From positions 1 through 58,405 of the forward strand of contig NZ_WTSY02000012.1 in assembly GCF_009828775.2 (NCBI RefSeq): a stretch of DNA of 58,405 bases, written 5' to 3'. Shown one piece after another: positions 51,019-58,405 of the stretch. The notes beneath the pieces were generated by a model. It did no database searches. It saw only the letters and a program-made list of their open reading frames with translations, and was not told where the DNA came from. Each line of letters starts with the position of its first letter. Position 1 is the stretch's first letter. Source of the DNA: Erysipelothrix aquatica. GTDB taxonomy: Bacteria > Bacillota_I > Bacilli_A > Erysipelotrichales > Erysipelotrichaceae. The position numbers and the translations under genes are program-made.

Positions 51019-53259
51019 ATGATAAAACAAGAATTAGAACATATATTAGATACGGATATGCGTACTGTGTCGGTCGATAAATTATATGAAGCTGTGCTAG
51101 AAATTGCACAAAATCGTATTGCTAAAGTACCAGCTGTGACGGGCGAACGCAGCGTTTACTACATGTCGGCAGAGTTTCTAATTGGAAAACTATTATCCAA
51201 TAACTTAATGAATTTAGGCATCTATGATGAAGTTCGCGATGTGTTAGCAGCGAATGGTCGCAATATTTCTGAAGTTGAAGATTATGAACCAGAACCATCA
51301 CTAGGAAATGGTGGATTAGGACGACTTGCAGCTTGCTTTATGGATTCAATCGCAACATTAGGACTAAATGGCCAAGGGCTCGGTTTAGTCTACCACTACG
51401 GTCTGTTCCGACAAGTGTTCCGGAATCGACTTCAAGCGGAAGAAAAAGATACATGGTTGGACAAACCAGGTTGGTTACGTAAGACTGATTTTACAGTGCC
51501 CGTTCAAATTGGCGATGTCGCAGTAACGGGTCGTATGTATGAAATTGACGTACTCGGATACAACGGTGAAAAAGCACCGCTTCGTTTATTCGATCTTGAG
51601 TCAATTGATGATTCAATCATTACCGAAGGAATTCGTTTTGATGAGCGTGCTGTCGACAAAAACTTAACGTTATTCTTATATCCAGATGACTCAACCGAAG
51701 AAGGCTTACGTCTTCGCTTTGCACAACAGTATTTTATGGTTTCAGGGGGACTTGCGTGGATTTTAGAAGAACACAAGGACCATCTTGACCGTTTAGATTC
51801 TTATGCAACCATTCAAATTAACGATACACACCCATCGATGGTCATCGTATTACTTTTAAAAGCCTTGTTGGCAGATGGTATTGCATTTGATCGTGCCGTT
51901 GAAATTATTTCAAACACCTGTGCATACACCAACCATACAATCTTGGCAGAAGCGCTTGAAAAATGGCCACTCGCATACTTTGAAGCAGTTGACGCAAGTT
52001 TAGTGCCATTATTACATCAACTTCAAGATCTTGCGGCAGCTCGAAGCAATGATGCTCGCACTGCAGTAATTGATCACGAAGGACGTGTACATATGGCATC
52101 ACTCGCAATCCATTTCAGTAAATCAACGAATGGCGTTGCAGCCCTACATACAGAAATCTTAAAAAACAGTGAACTTAAACCATTCTATGATATGTATCCT
52201 GACCGTTTTAATAATAAGACTAATGGGATTACATTCCGTCGTTGGCTCCAACATACCAACCGACCACTAACTGAATTTATCGAAACACGTATTGGTGATG
52301 GATTTAAACAAGATGCTATGGAATTACTGAAGTTAGAGCGTTTTGTGGATGATGAAGCAAGCCTTCAAGAATTATTAGCGATCAAACATACGAAGAAAGA
52401 AGACCTTGCTGCATATATCGAAAAAACGGAAGGTATTAGCGTTAATGCGGATGCTATCTTCGATATTCAAATTAAACGTCTTCATGAATACAAACGCCAA
52501 CAAATGAATTTACTCTACGCAATTCACATGTACCATGAAATTAAAGCAGGATATGTTCCAACACGTCCACTTACAATGTTCTTTGGTTCGAAAGCCGCAC
52601 CTGCCTATACTATCGCTAAGGATATTATTCATGCACTACTCACTTTATCCAAAGTGATTGCGGATGACGAACTCGTAAGTCAATACTTACAAATTGTCTT
52701 TGTGGAAAACTACAATGTATCAAAAGCCGAAATGTTGATTCCTGCATGCGATATCTCTGAGCAAATTTCGCTCGCATCTAAAGAAGCAAGTGGAACAGGA
52801 AATATGAAATTTATGCTGAATGGTGCTTTAACACTGGGAACTATGGATGGTGCTAACGTTGAAATCAGCGAGCTTGTAGGCGATGAAAATATTTACATCT
52901 TTGGTGAATCCAGTGATACAATTATCGAACACTATGCGAAAGCTGATTATGTATCAAGAGAATATTATGAAAAGAGTCCTCAAATTAAACAGGCTGTTGA
53001 TTTTATCAATGGACCATTAATGCTTGCAAGTGGAACAAAAGAAAATCTTGATCGCTTGCATCACGAACTAATTAGTAAAGACTGGTTCATGACTTTGATT
53101 GACATTGAAGCTTACATTGCAACTAAGAACACCATGATTGCGGACTATGAAGACCGCATGACCTGGGCTAAGAAGACATTAATTAATATTGCACGCGCAG
53201 GTTTCTTCTCAAGCGACCGTACGATTTCGGAATACAATCGTGATATTTGGAAGGTATAG
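51019..53259 (+). CDS. glgP: Glycogen/maltodextrin phosphorylase
   Basis: 746 residues, GT35 family. It releases glucose 1-phosphate from alpha-1,4 glucans. The pyridoxal-phosphate lysine lies in EASGTGNMKFMLNGALTLGTMDGANVE near 600, and SLGNGGLGRLAACFMDS near 94 is the N-terminal hallmark. The short size fits bacterial maltodextrin phosphorylases. CGGAGG is the ribosome site. With malQ one base pair after it, it forms the intracellular degradation unit. Confidence 0.96.
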   Translation: MIKQELEHILDTDMRTVSVDKLYEAVLEIAQNRIAKVPAVTGERSVYYMSAEFLIGKLLSNNLMNLGIYDEVRDVLAANGRNISEVEDYEPEPSLGNGGLGRLAACFMDSIATLGLNGQGLGLVYHYGLFRQVFRNRLQAEEKDTWLDKPGWLRKTDFTVPVQIGDVAVTGRMYEIDVLGYNGEKAPLRLFDLESIDDSIITEGIRFDERAVDKNLTLFLYPDDSTEEGLRLRFAQQYFMVSGGLAWILEEHKDHLDRLDSYATIQINDTHPSMVIVLLLKALLADGIAFDRAVEIISNTCAYTNHTILAEALEKWPLAYFEAVDASLVPLLHQLQDLAAARSNDARTAVIDHEGRVHMASLAIHFSKSTNGVAALHTEILKNSELKPFYDMYPDRFNNKTNGITFRRWLQHTNRPLTEFIETRIGDGFKQDAMELLKLERFVDDEASLQELLAIKHTKKEDLAAYIEKTEGISVNADAIFDIQIKRLHEYKRQQMNLLYAIHMYHEIKAGYVPTRPLTMFFGSKAAPAYTIAKDIIHALLTLSKVIADDELVSQYLQIVFVENYNVSKAEMLIPACDISEQISLASKEASGTGNMKFMLNGALTLGTMDGANVEISELVGDENIYIFGESSDTIIEHYAKADYVSREYYEKSPQIKQAVDFINGPLMLASGTKENLDRLHHELISKDWFMTLIDIEAYIATKNTMIADYEDRMTWAKKTLINIARAGFFSSDRTISEYNRDIWKV

Positions 53260-53260
53260 T

Positions 53261-54694
53261 ATGACACAGACAAGACGTGCTGGTGTCCTGATGCCAGTGT
53301 CCAGTTTTGAAGGGACACTAGGCATCGGTGACTTTGGATCAAGTGCTTATACTTGGATTCAAAATCTCGCAAAAACAAACGCAACTATTTGGCAAATATT
53401 GCCACTCAATCCTGTCGGATATGGAAACAGTCCATACCAAACGTATTCATCGTTTGCAGGCGATGAAATTTATATATCGATCGAGAAGTTATATGCAACT
53501 TTGCATCTCGAGTTTGACCAAGAACCTGTTTTTGGCAAGCGCGTCAATTTTGGAGCTGTTCGCACTTTGAAAACAGCATACCTTCGTAATGCATTCCAAC
53601 ATTTTAAGAAAGACGCATCTTATAATGACTTTCTTGAAGTAGCGGCAACGTGGCTTGATGAGTATGTGATGTTTATTGCTCTAAAAAAATTGAACGATAA
53701 TGCGTCATGGACAGAATGGAAAGTCATGGAAGTTTCAGAGTCTGAGCTCGAATACGAACGTTTTGTTCAATATGTATTCTACATGCAGTGGATGGAACTT
53801 AAAAAGTATGCGAATGACTTAGGTATTCGTGTCGTTGGTGATATTCCGATTTACTTAGGTCATGACTCTGCTGAGGTGTATCATCATCGTGATCAGTTCT
53901 TACTGAACCGCGATGGGACACCAGCTTGGGTTGCAGGTGTCCCGCCGGACTATTTCAGTACTGAAGGGCAGTTGTGGGGAAATCCTATTTATGATTGGAA
54001 AGCGATGGCGCGTAATGACTATGCGCTTTGGGCAGATCGTTTGCGATGGAATCAAGAAATGTTTGATGTGATTCGAATTGACCACTTCCGTGCTTTTGAT
54101 ACCTATTGGATCATTCCGGGAGAAAGTGAAACGGCACGTATTGGTGAATGGAAAATTGGTCCACGCAATCACTTCTTCGATGCTATGTACCGTCAAATTG
54201 AAAATTTGGAACTTGTGGTTGAGGATTTGGGTGATTTACGACCAGAAGTCCTTGAACTTCGTGATGACTACGATCTCATGGGTATGAAGATAATTCAATT
54301 CAATCTCAATCCGCATGAACTTGAAGCCAACGCCCTTGTTGATTCGAATATTCTTGTTTACACAGGAACGCATGATAATCAAACCATGGCAGGTTGGACA
54401 GACGAACTCACCATCAAAAAATACAAAGAAATTACCAAAAATCTTAAAGATCTCGGCCACGATTACCCGTCGTTATGGCAACAAGTCGCATCGTATACAC
54501 TCTCACTAAATGCGAACTGGGCGATACTGCCGATTCAAGATCTTATGGGACTTGATAATGAAGCACGAATCAATGAACCAGGAACGATTGGGTCTCCTAA
54601 CTGGGAATGGAAACTCGATTTAAATACCGACCTCACTGATGCCTTTCAATTTCTAGCAACGCTTGTATCAGCGTTTGATAGAGTTGTTGAATAA
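53261..54694 (+). CDS. malQ: 4-alpha-glucanotransferase (amylomaltase)
   Basis: 477 residues, GH77. It disproportionates short maltodextrins so that the phosphorylase can use them. The start GVLMPVSSFEGTLGIGDFG and QILPLNPVGYGNSPYQ near 46 are the family hallmarks; catalytic residues are Asp in IRIDHFRAF near 273, Glu in VVEDLG near 322 and Asp in YTGTHDNQT near 370. ATG 53261 follows GGAAGG and lies 1 bp after the glgP stop. Confidence 0.96.
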   Translation: MTQTRRAGVLMPVSSFEGTLGIGDFGSSAYTWIQNLAKTNATIWQILPLNPVGYGNSPYQTYSSFAGDEIYISIEKLYATLHLEFDQEPVFGKRVNFGAVRTLKTAYLRNAFQHFKKDASYNDFLEVAATWLDEYVMFIALKKLNDNASWTEWKVMEVSESELEYERFVQYVFYMQWMELKKYANDLGIRVVGDIPIYLGHDSAEVYHHRDQFLLNRDGTPAWVAGVPPDYFSTEGQLWGNPIYDWKAMARNDYALWADRLRWNQEMFDVIRIDHFRAFDTYWIIPGESETARIGEWKIGPRNHFFDAMYRQIENLELVVEDLGDLRPEVLELRDDYDLMGMKIIQFNLNPHELEANALVDSNILVYTGTHDNQTMAGWTDELTIKKYKEITKNLKDLGHDYPSLWQQVASYTLSLNANWAILPIQDLMGLDNEARINEPGTIGSPNWEWKLDLNTDLTDAFQFLATLVSAFDRVVE

Positions 54695-54712
54695 AAACAT
54701 ACAATCTCCTTA

Positions 54713-54742
54713 AAAGACCTACACCTGTAGGTCTTTATTATT
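54713..54742 (+). terminator. Rho-independent terminator after malQ
   Basis: A 10-bp stem aaagacctac / gtaggtcttt with a 4-nt loop, then ATTATT. It closes the maltodextrin region. Confidence 0.8.
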
Positions 54743-54756
54743 CCTCGCATAAACTA

Positions 54757-54762
54757 TATAAT
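54757..54762 (+). promoter_or_regulatory. -10 element for the choloylglycine hydrolase gene
   Basis: TATAAT at 54757-54762, 22 bp before the start codon; the -35 is weak. AGGGGGC is the ribosome site. Confidence 0.5.
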
Positions 54763-54784
54763 ATTAAAAAAGGGGGCTTTATTT

Positions 54785-55768
54785 ATGTGTACAAGCGTTT
54801 CATTAAAGAGTCGTGATGATTTGCATTTACTTGCACGAACCATGGACTTTTCCTATGATCTCTCACCAGAGATGACAATAATTCAGCGAGATTATCCACT
54901 GAAATTTGGTTTGCTTGATCAACCATTGACCAATCATTTCGCATTCTTAGGTTTATCAAAAAATATCGGTGATCATATTATGGCAGACGGATTGAATGAG
55001 CATGGACTAGCAGCTGCAGTATTGTATTTTGAAGGGTATGCTCACTACAATAATCAAAAAGATGGTGCACTCAACCTTATGTCCCATGAAATTGTAAACT
55101 GGATTCTTGCATCGTATACTTCGATTGAAGAAGTAATAGATGCTTTTGGTCGCATTAATATTACCAATGATGCCAATCCGATGTTAGGGATTGCGTCGCC
55201 ATTGCACTGGGTGTTTACCGATGCAACAGGACGCAGCATTATCGTAGAACCGCTAAAAGATGGGCTTAAAATTCATGAAAACAAACTGGGTGTTATGGCT
55301 AACAGTCCGGATTACGACTGGCATAAAACCAATATTCGTAACTACATAGGCGTTAATCCAAAACAAGTAGAACCCGTTGAACTCTTTGAAGAAACCTTTA
55401 AACCATTTGGTCAAGGATCGGGTACCTTTGGTTTACCTGGCGACTACAGTCCACCTTCACGATTCATTCGTACGCTCTTTGCGAAATTAACACGCGTGCC
55501 AAACTATGGCGAGGAAGATCTCGTCAACAGTGCATACCATATTCTTAGTGGTGTTGATATTATGAAAGGATCCGTTGTGACACAACGAAACTCCTTAGAC
55601 TATACGCAATACACAACATGTATGATGACAAATACTCGTACGTATTACTTTAAGATGTACAACAACTCACAAATCGTTCGCGTAAATCTAAATGACTACA
55701 CATTGGATGGGCAAGATGCCTTAAGTCATCCTGTACCAACCCAACAAGTATTTGGTTCAATAAAATAA
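54785..55768 (+). CDS. Choloylglycine hydrolase/penicillin V acylase family protein
   Basis: 327 residues of the N-terminal-nucleophile linear amide hydrolase family. Cys2 becomes the catalytic N-terminal residue once Met1 is removed; R18 and D21 (ARTMD) occupy exactly the bile salt hydrolase positions, and further active-site residues are in ANSPDYDW near 172 and PPSRF near 226. There is no signal peptide, so it acts in the cytoplasm. It may cleave conjugated bile salts or penicillin V-like or acyl-homoserine-like amides; sequence alone does not decide. Monocistronic. Confidence 0.88.
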   Translation: MCTSVSLKSRDDLHLLARTMDFSYDLSPEMTIIQRDYPLKFGLLDQPLTNHFAFLGLSKNIGDHIMADGLNEHGLAAAVLYFEGYAHYNNQKDGALNLMSHEIVNWILASYTSIEEVIDAFGRINITNDANPMLGIASPLHWVFTDATGRSIIVEPLKDGLKIHENKLGVMANSPDYDWHKTNIRNYIGVNPKQVEPVELFEETFKPFGQGSGTFGLPGDYSPPSRFIRTLFAKLTRVPNYGEEDLVNSAYHILSGVDIMKGSVVTQRNSLDYTQYTTCMMTNTRTYYFKMYNNSQIVRVNLNDYTLDGQDALSHPVPTQQVFGSIK

Positions 55769-55780
55769 CATAATACAGAC

Positions 55781-55801
55781 AAAGGCCGCACGGCCTTTTT
55801 G
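55781..55801 (+). terminator. Rho-independent terminator after the choloylglycine hydrolase gene
   Basis: A 7-bp stem aaaggcc / ggccttt with GCAC loop and following TT. Confidence 0.85.
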
Positions 55802-55865
55802 TATGTCTCTTTATATGAAAGTACCATTATACATTGTTTATGGTAAGGATACTGTCGTTTAAATG

Positions 55866-55899
55866 TTAAAAAAAGCAACACATGTCGATGTGTTGCTTT
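55866..55899 (-). terminator. Rho-independent terminator of the amino-acid transporter operon
   Basis: A 12-bp stem aaagcaacacat / atgtgttgcttt with GTCG loop. On the minus strand it is followed by a T-run (complement of 55867-55874). Confidence 0.9.
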
Positions 55900-55915
55900 C
55901 TTAATATTAATGAAT

Positions 55916-56650
55916 CTATAAAACTTTACTGAGGAATTCTTGAGTACGAGGACTTGTTGGATTATCGAAAATTTGTGAAGGTGTTCCTGCTTCTTCAATA
56001 ATACCGTCGTCCATGAATAATACGGTATCACTGATGTGTTTCGCAAAGTTCATTTCGTGTGTCACGATCACAATCGTCATTCCCGAATCTGCTAATTGAT
56101 TGATAACATCCAAAACATCTTTTACCATTTCAGGGTCAAGTGCACTGGTTGGTTCGTCAAAGAGCATGACATCAGGATTCATCGCTAAGGCACGCACAAT
56201 CGCTAACCGTTGTTTTTGACCACCTGATAGTTTCGTTGGGAAGGTATCGGCCTTGTCAGCCAATCCAACGCGCTCTAGGAGTTCTAATGCTTGTGCTTTA
56301 GCATCTGCCTTAGAAATACCTTTCTCAAGTGTAGGAGCTAATGTTATGTTCTCAAGTACCGTCAAATTGGGGAAGACGTTGAAGTGTTGGAAGACCATTC
56401 CAATTTCTTGACGAATCTTGTCCAGTGATTTCCCTTTAGCACTTAAAACTTGTCCTTTAAATTCAATCGTTCCATCTGTTGGAACTTCGAGAAGATTCAA
56501 GCATCTTAGGAATGTTGATTTACCCGATCCAGAAGGTCCGATAATTGAAATAACTTGACCCTTATTGATGGTGAAGTCGATGCCTTTGAGGACTTCGAGA
56601 CTACCATAGTTCTTTTTAAGATTTTTTATTTTGATGAGTTCGTTAGTCAT
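55916..56650 (-). CDS. Polar amino acid ABC transporter ATPase (GlnQ-like)
   Basis: 244 residues. Walker A is GPSGSGKST near 38, the signature LSGGQKQR near 139, Walker [14 protein letters not shown] near 159, and the switch His is in TVIVTHEM-type [13 protein letters not shown]. This is the His/Glu/Arg (PAAT) subfamily. ATG 56650 ([12 protein letters not shown]) is chosen over a longer in-frame start because an AAAGGAC ribosome site precedes it. It overlaps the permease gene by 8 bp. It powers the fused transporter; the T-box upstream suggests arginine. Confidence 0.95.
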   Translation of the reverse strand: MTNELIKIKNLKKNYGSLEVLKGIDFTINKGQVISIIGPSGSGKSTFLRCLNLLEVPTDGTIEFKGQVLSAKGKSLDKIRQEIGMVFQHFNVFPNLTVLENITLAPTLEKGISKADAKAQALELLERVGLADKADTFPTKLSGGQKQRLAIVRALAMNPDVMLFDEPTSALDPEMVKDVLDVINQLADSGMTIVIVTHEMNFAKHISDTVLFMDDGIIEEAGTPSQIFDNPTSPRTQEFLSKVL

Positions 56651-58139
56651 GGTTTGTTTGTCCTTTCTTTTCAAAGTATTGAACAACTTTTGAAAGTGAG
56701 AATGTCAGAATAAAGTAGATAACCCCAACAATCATTAATGCTTCAAGTTTCATGTGTGTTGCAGCTGAAACAATGGATTGTGATGTCATTAAACTGTTAA
56801 TAAAGAAGATAGATGCCAATGATGTTTCTTTGATCATGGTGATAAACTCGTTACCAAGTGCGGGTAAGATGTTTTTTACAGCTTGTGGCATGATTACTTT
56901 AATCATCATGTTGCGATCAGACAGACCCAAACTCTTCGCAGCTTCGAATTGTCCTTTGTCAACAGCTTGGATTCCAGCACGGAAGATTTCTGCAACGTAA
57001 GCACTGGAGTTGAAGATTAAGGCAAAGATGACCCACATTTGATCACTGATTCCATTAGGGAAGAACTGTGCCCCTCCAAATACGAATAAGTAGAGTTGTA
57101 AGAGAATTGGTGTTCCACGGACCAGTTCGATATAGGCGGTCGCAAACCATTGTAACGGTTTAAATTTCGACATTTTAGAGAGGGCAAGTAATGCACCACC
57201 AATTGTCCCAAAGAAAACAACGATTAAGGATAACCAAATTGTTCCCAAAGTTCCTTGCCAGAAGACATTTCCATAGGCACCTAATAATGTAAAGACATTT
57301 GGTTTTGCAGCACCCAGTTCACCAACCTGTGCAGATAATGCTTTCGCATCACTTAACCATTGTGTATATAAACCAGCATCTTTTACTGCGATAATACTTG
57401 TATTGACGGCCTCAAGTAATTCTGGCTCACCCAATGGCATAATAACCATTGTTCCGATAGCATCACTGACCGCGAAGAGTGTATCACTAAGTTTAAGTTC
57501 TGGATTGTTGGCAAGGAATCCTTCACCGGATTTACAGCTTACTGCGACAGCGTCTGTCTTGCCAGCTTTTAGTTCTAATGCCCCATCTTCTAGCGCTGTA
57601 ACGAATCGAACGTTAGCCCCAGGGAGTTGTTGCTCTGTATATTGTTGTTGGACGGAACCGTTTTGAACAGTAACGGTCGCATTGTTGAAATCATCAAGTG
57701 ACGTAAATGTGTTATCCGAACGAACGAGGAATCCTTGGCAAAGGGATTCGGAGTTATCGTAAGGTTCACTGAACTGAATAACTTTAGCCCGATCATCTGT
57801 GTACGTAAAACCGGATAATCCGATATCAAATTTACGTTCTTTGACAGCTGTCGGGATGTCATCAAAGTTCATCGCTTTAACGGTTAACTTAACCCCTAAG
57901 TCATCCGCAATTTGTTGGGCCAGATCGATGTCAGCACCAACGTATTGATCTTGACCTAATTTGGAAGGATCAATAAACTCGAATGGTGCATAGTCAGGGG
58001 ACGTTCCAACAATGAGTTCTCCACGTTGTTGAATTTCCTCAAGCATATTTTGAGGTGGTGCTGTCTCAGTTGATGTTGTATTAGCACCACACGCTGTGAG
58101 GACTAACACCATGATGAGACTTAATAATAGTTTCTTCAT
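56643..58139 (-). CDS. Amino acid ABC transporter: binding protein-permease fusion, lipoprotein
   Basis: 498 residues. A signal peptide ends in a lipobox VLTAC (Cys17). Residues about 35-260 are a polar amino acid-binding domain ([17 protein letters not shown] at the start), and residues about 285-495 are a PAAT permease with several helices and the EAA loop [20 protein letters not shown] near 400. Such fusions are known in lactic acid bacteria (GlnP). Joining guarantees two receptor domains per dimeric transporter. An arginine-type T-box lies directly upstream, so arginine is the inferred substrate. The chimera is a real single frame. Confidence 0.94.
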   Translation of the reverse strand: MKKLLLSLIMVLVLTACGANTTSTETAPPQNMLEEIQQRGELIVGTSPDYAPFEFIDPSKLGQDQYVGADIDLAQQIADDLGVKLTVKAMNFDDIPTAVKERKFDIGLSGFTYTDDRAKVIQFSEPYDNSESLCQGFLVRSDNTFTSLDDFNNATVTVQNGSVQQQYTEQQLPGANVRFVTALEDGALELKAGKTDAVAVSCKSGEGFLANNPELKLSDTLFAVSDAIGTMVIMPLGEPELLEAVNTSIIAVKDAGLYTQWLSDAKALSAQVGELGAAKPNVFTLLGAYGNVFWQGTLGTIWLSLIVVFFGTIGGALLALSKMSKFKPLQWFATAYIELVRGTPILLQLYLFVFGGAQFFPNGISDQMWVIFALIFNSSAYVAEIFRAGIQAVDKGQFEAAKSLGLSDRNMMIKVIMPQAVKNILPALGNEFITMIKETSLASIFFINSLMTSQSIVSAATHMKLEALMIVGVIYFILTFSLSKVVQYFEKKGQTNHD

Positions 58140-58160
58140 ATTCTTTCTCTCCTTATAATA

Positions 58161-58189
58161 AAAAAACTCTAGACAAGATTTGTCTAGAG
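58161..58189 (-). terminator. T-box-controlled terminator
   Basis: A 10-bp perfect stem ctctagacaa / ttgtctagag with GAT loop, followed on the minus strand by six or more T residues, 22 bp before the start codon. It competes with the antiterminator formed by the T-box sequence. Confidence 0.92.
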
Positions 58190-58395
58190 ACGAAGTTATC
58201 GCGGTACCACTCTAATTGCTAAATAGATTATTTAGCCACTCTTTTTGGTAACGCAGTATCTGCGGGTTATGCTACTTCAGTTCACATAACCATCTTCCAA
58301 GTGCGGTTCATTATTGTTGAGTCACTAAGCTTCCACCATCCTTAGTTCGCTTTCACATCCCAATAATTACTCTCTTGTTCCTTGATGTTATTGAT
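58161..58395 (-). ncRNA. T-box riboswitch, predicted specifier CGC (Arg)
   Basis: Read on the minus strand: the stem I lower part has AGAGAGTA, then a stem attattg / caataat; the apical part GTGAAAGCGA...GGTGGAAGCTTAG closely matches known T-box AG-bulge and distal-loop elements (as in Bacillus glyQS). After the stem, GAAC-CGC-A fits the pattern GAAN-specifier-A, giving codon CGC at 58303-58305. The T-box sequence AGAGTGGTACCGCG is at 58200-58213; its UGGU bulge would pair with a tRNA ending ACCA, consistent with A73 in tRNA-Arg. Uncharged tRNA-Arg would stabilise the antiterminator and turn on uptake. The T-box is certain; the Arg call is moderately sure. Confidence 0.92.
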
Positions 58396-58405
58396 GATCT
58401 AGAAA

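Overview
The window is a gene-dense, AT-rich chromosomal segment of a low-GC Gram-positive bacterium (Firmicutes/Bacillota). The combination of a mevalonate-pathway operon, a SigH-locus sigma factor, M23 hydrolases next to ftsEX and gene blocks close to, but rearranged from, Bacillus suggests the class Erysipelotrichia, probably Erysipelothrix. That placement is an inference from gene content and order. Almost every gene is on the + strand; the exceptions are one LOG-family gene (12267-12815) and the amino-acid transporter operon at the right end. I found no tRNA, rRNA, insertion sequence, prophage or CRISPR array.

Layout. (1) 1-3063: three hairpins, a DEDDh exonuclease/HAD phosphatase pair, then comFA-comFC. 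(2) 3145-6906: cold-shock protein, secA, and prfB with a programmed +1 frameshift and a TTG start. (3) 6907-12242: a YitT-family membrane protein, then ftsE-ftsX followed by two paralogous secreted M23 peptidases with PcsB/CwlO-like coiled coils, a cell-division cell-wall hydrolase module. (4) 12267-20819: LOG protein, flavodoxin-fold oxidoreductase, S41 C-terminal protease, uvrB, an ANT(6)-like nucleotidyltransferase and uvrA. (5) 20822-26934: hprK, an lgt gene fused to a PpaX-like phosphatase, trxB, rapZ, yvcK and whiA. (6) 27002-29843: a GNAT acetyltransferase, two poorly characterised proteins, and gap with a strong promoter. (7) 30002-34096: cysS-mrnC-rlmB-sigH-like, then rpmG-secE-nusG. 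(8) 34209-39676: the lower mevalonate pathway (mvk-mvaD-mvaK2-fni) ending with an orphan MalE-like binding protein. (9) 39702-41565: ung-folC. (10) 41698-54694: a maltodextrin/starch utilisation region. (11) 54785-55768: a choloylglycine-hydrolase-family enzyme. (12) 55916-58395 (- strand): an ABC transporter with a binding protein-permease fusion, led by a T-box riboswitch whose specifier reads as CGC (Arg).

How the genes work together. In the maltodextrin region a surface lipoprotein GH13 enzyme and a binding protein feed MalF/MalG permeases. The ATPase is missing and must be encoded elsewhere. Inside the cell an alpha-amylase, a type I pullulanase, a phosphorylase and MalQ degrade the imported glucans. 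A LacI-type regulator lies among them, and near-identical GAAAACGWTTTC dyads sit upstream of three of the transcription units, making it the likely local repressor. A separate cre-like site in front of malE, and HprK elsewhere in the window, suggest an added CcpA layer.

The most notable points are the Lgt-PpaX fusion, which joins two neighbours of the Bacillus hprK operon into one polypeptide; the pair of apparently catalytic M23 enzymes next to ftsEX; the arginine-type T-box on the fused transporter; the aminoglycoside-nucleotidyltransferase homologue inside the uvrB-uvrA block; and the orphan binding protein in the mevalonate operon. I saw no clearly new defence or mobile system.
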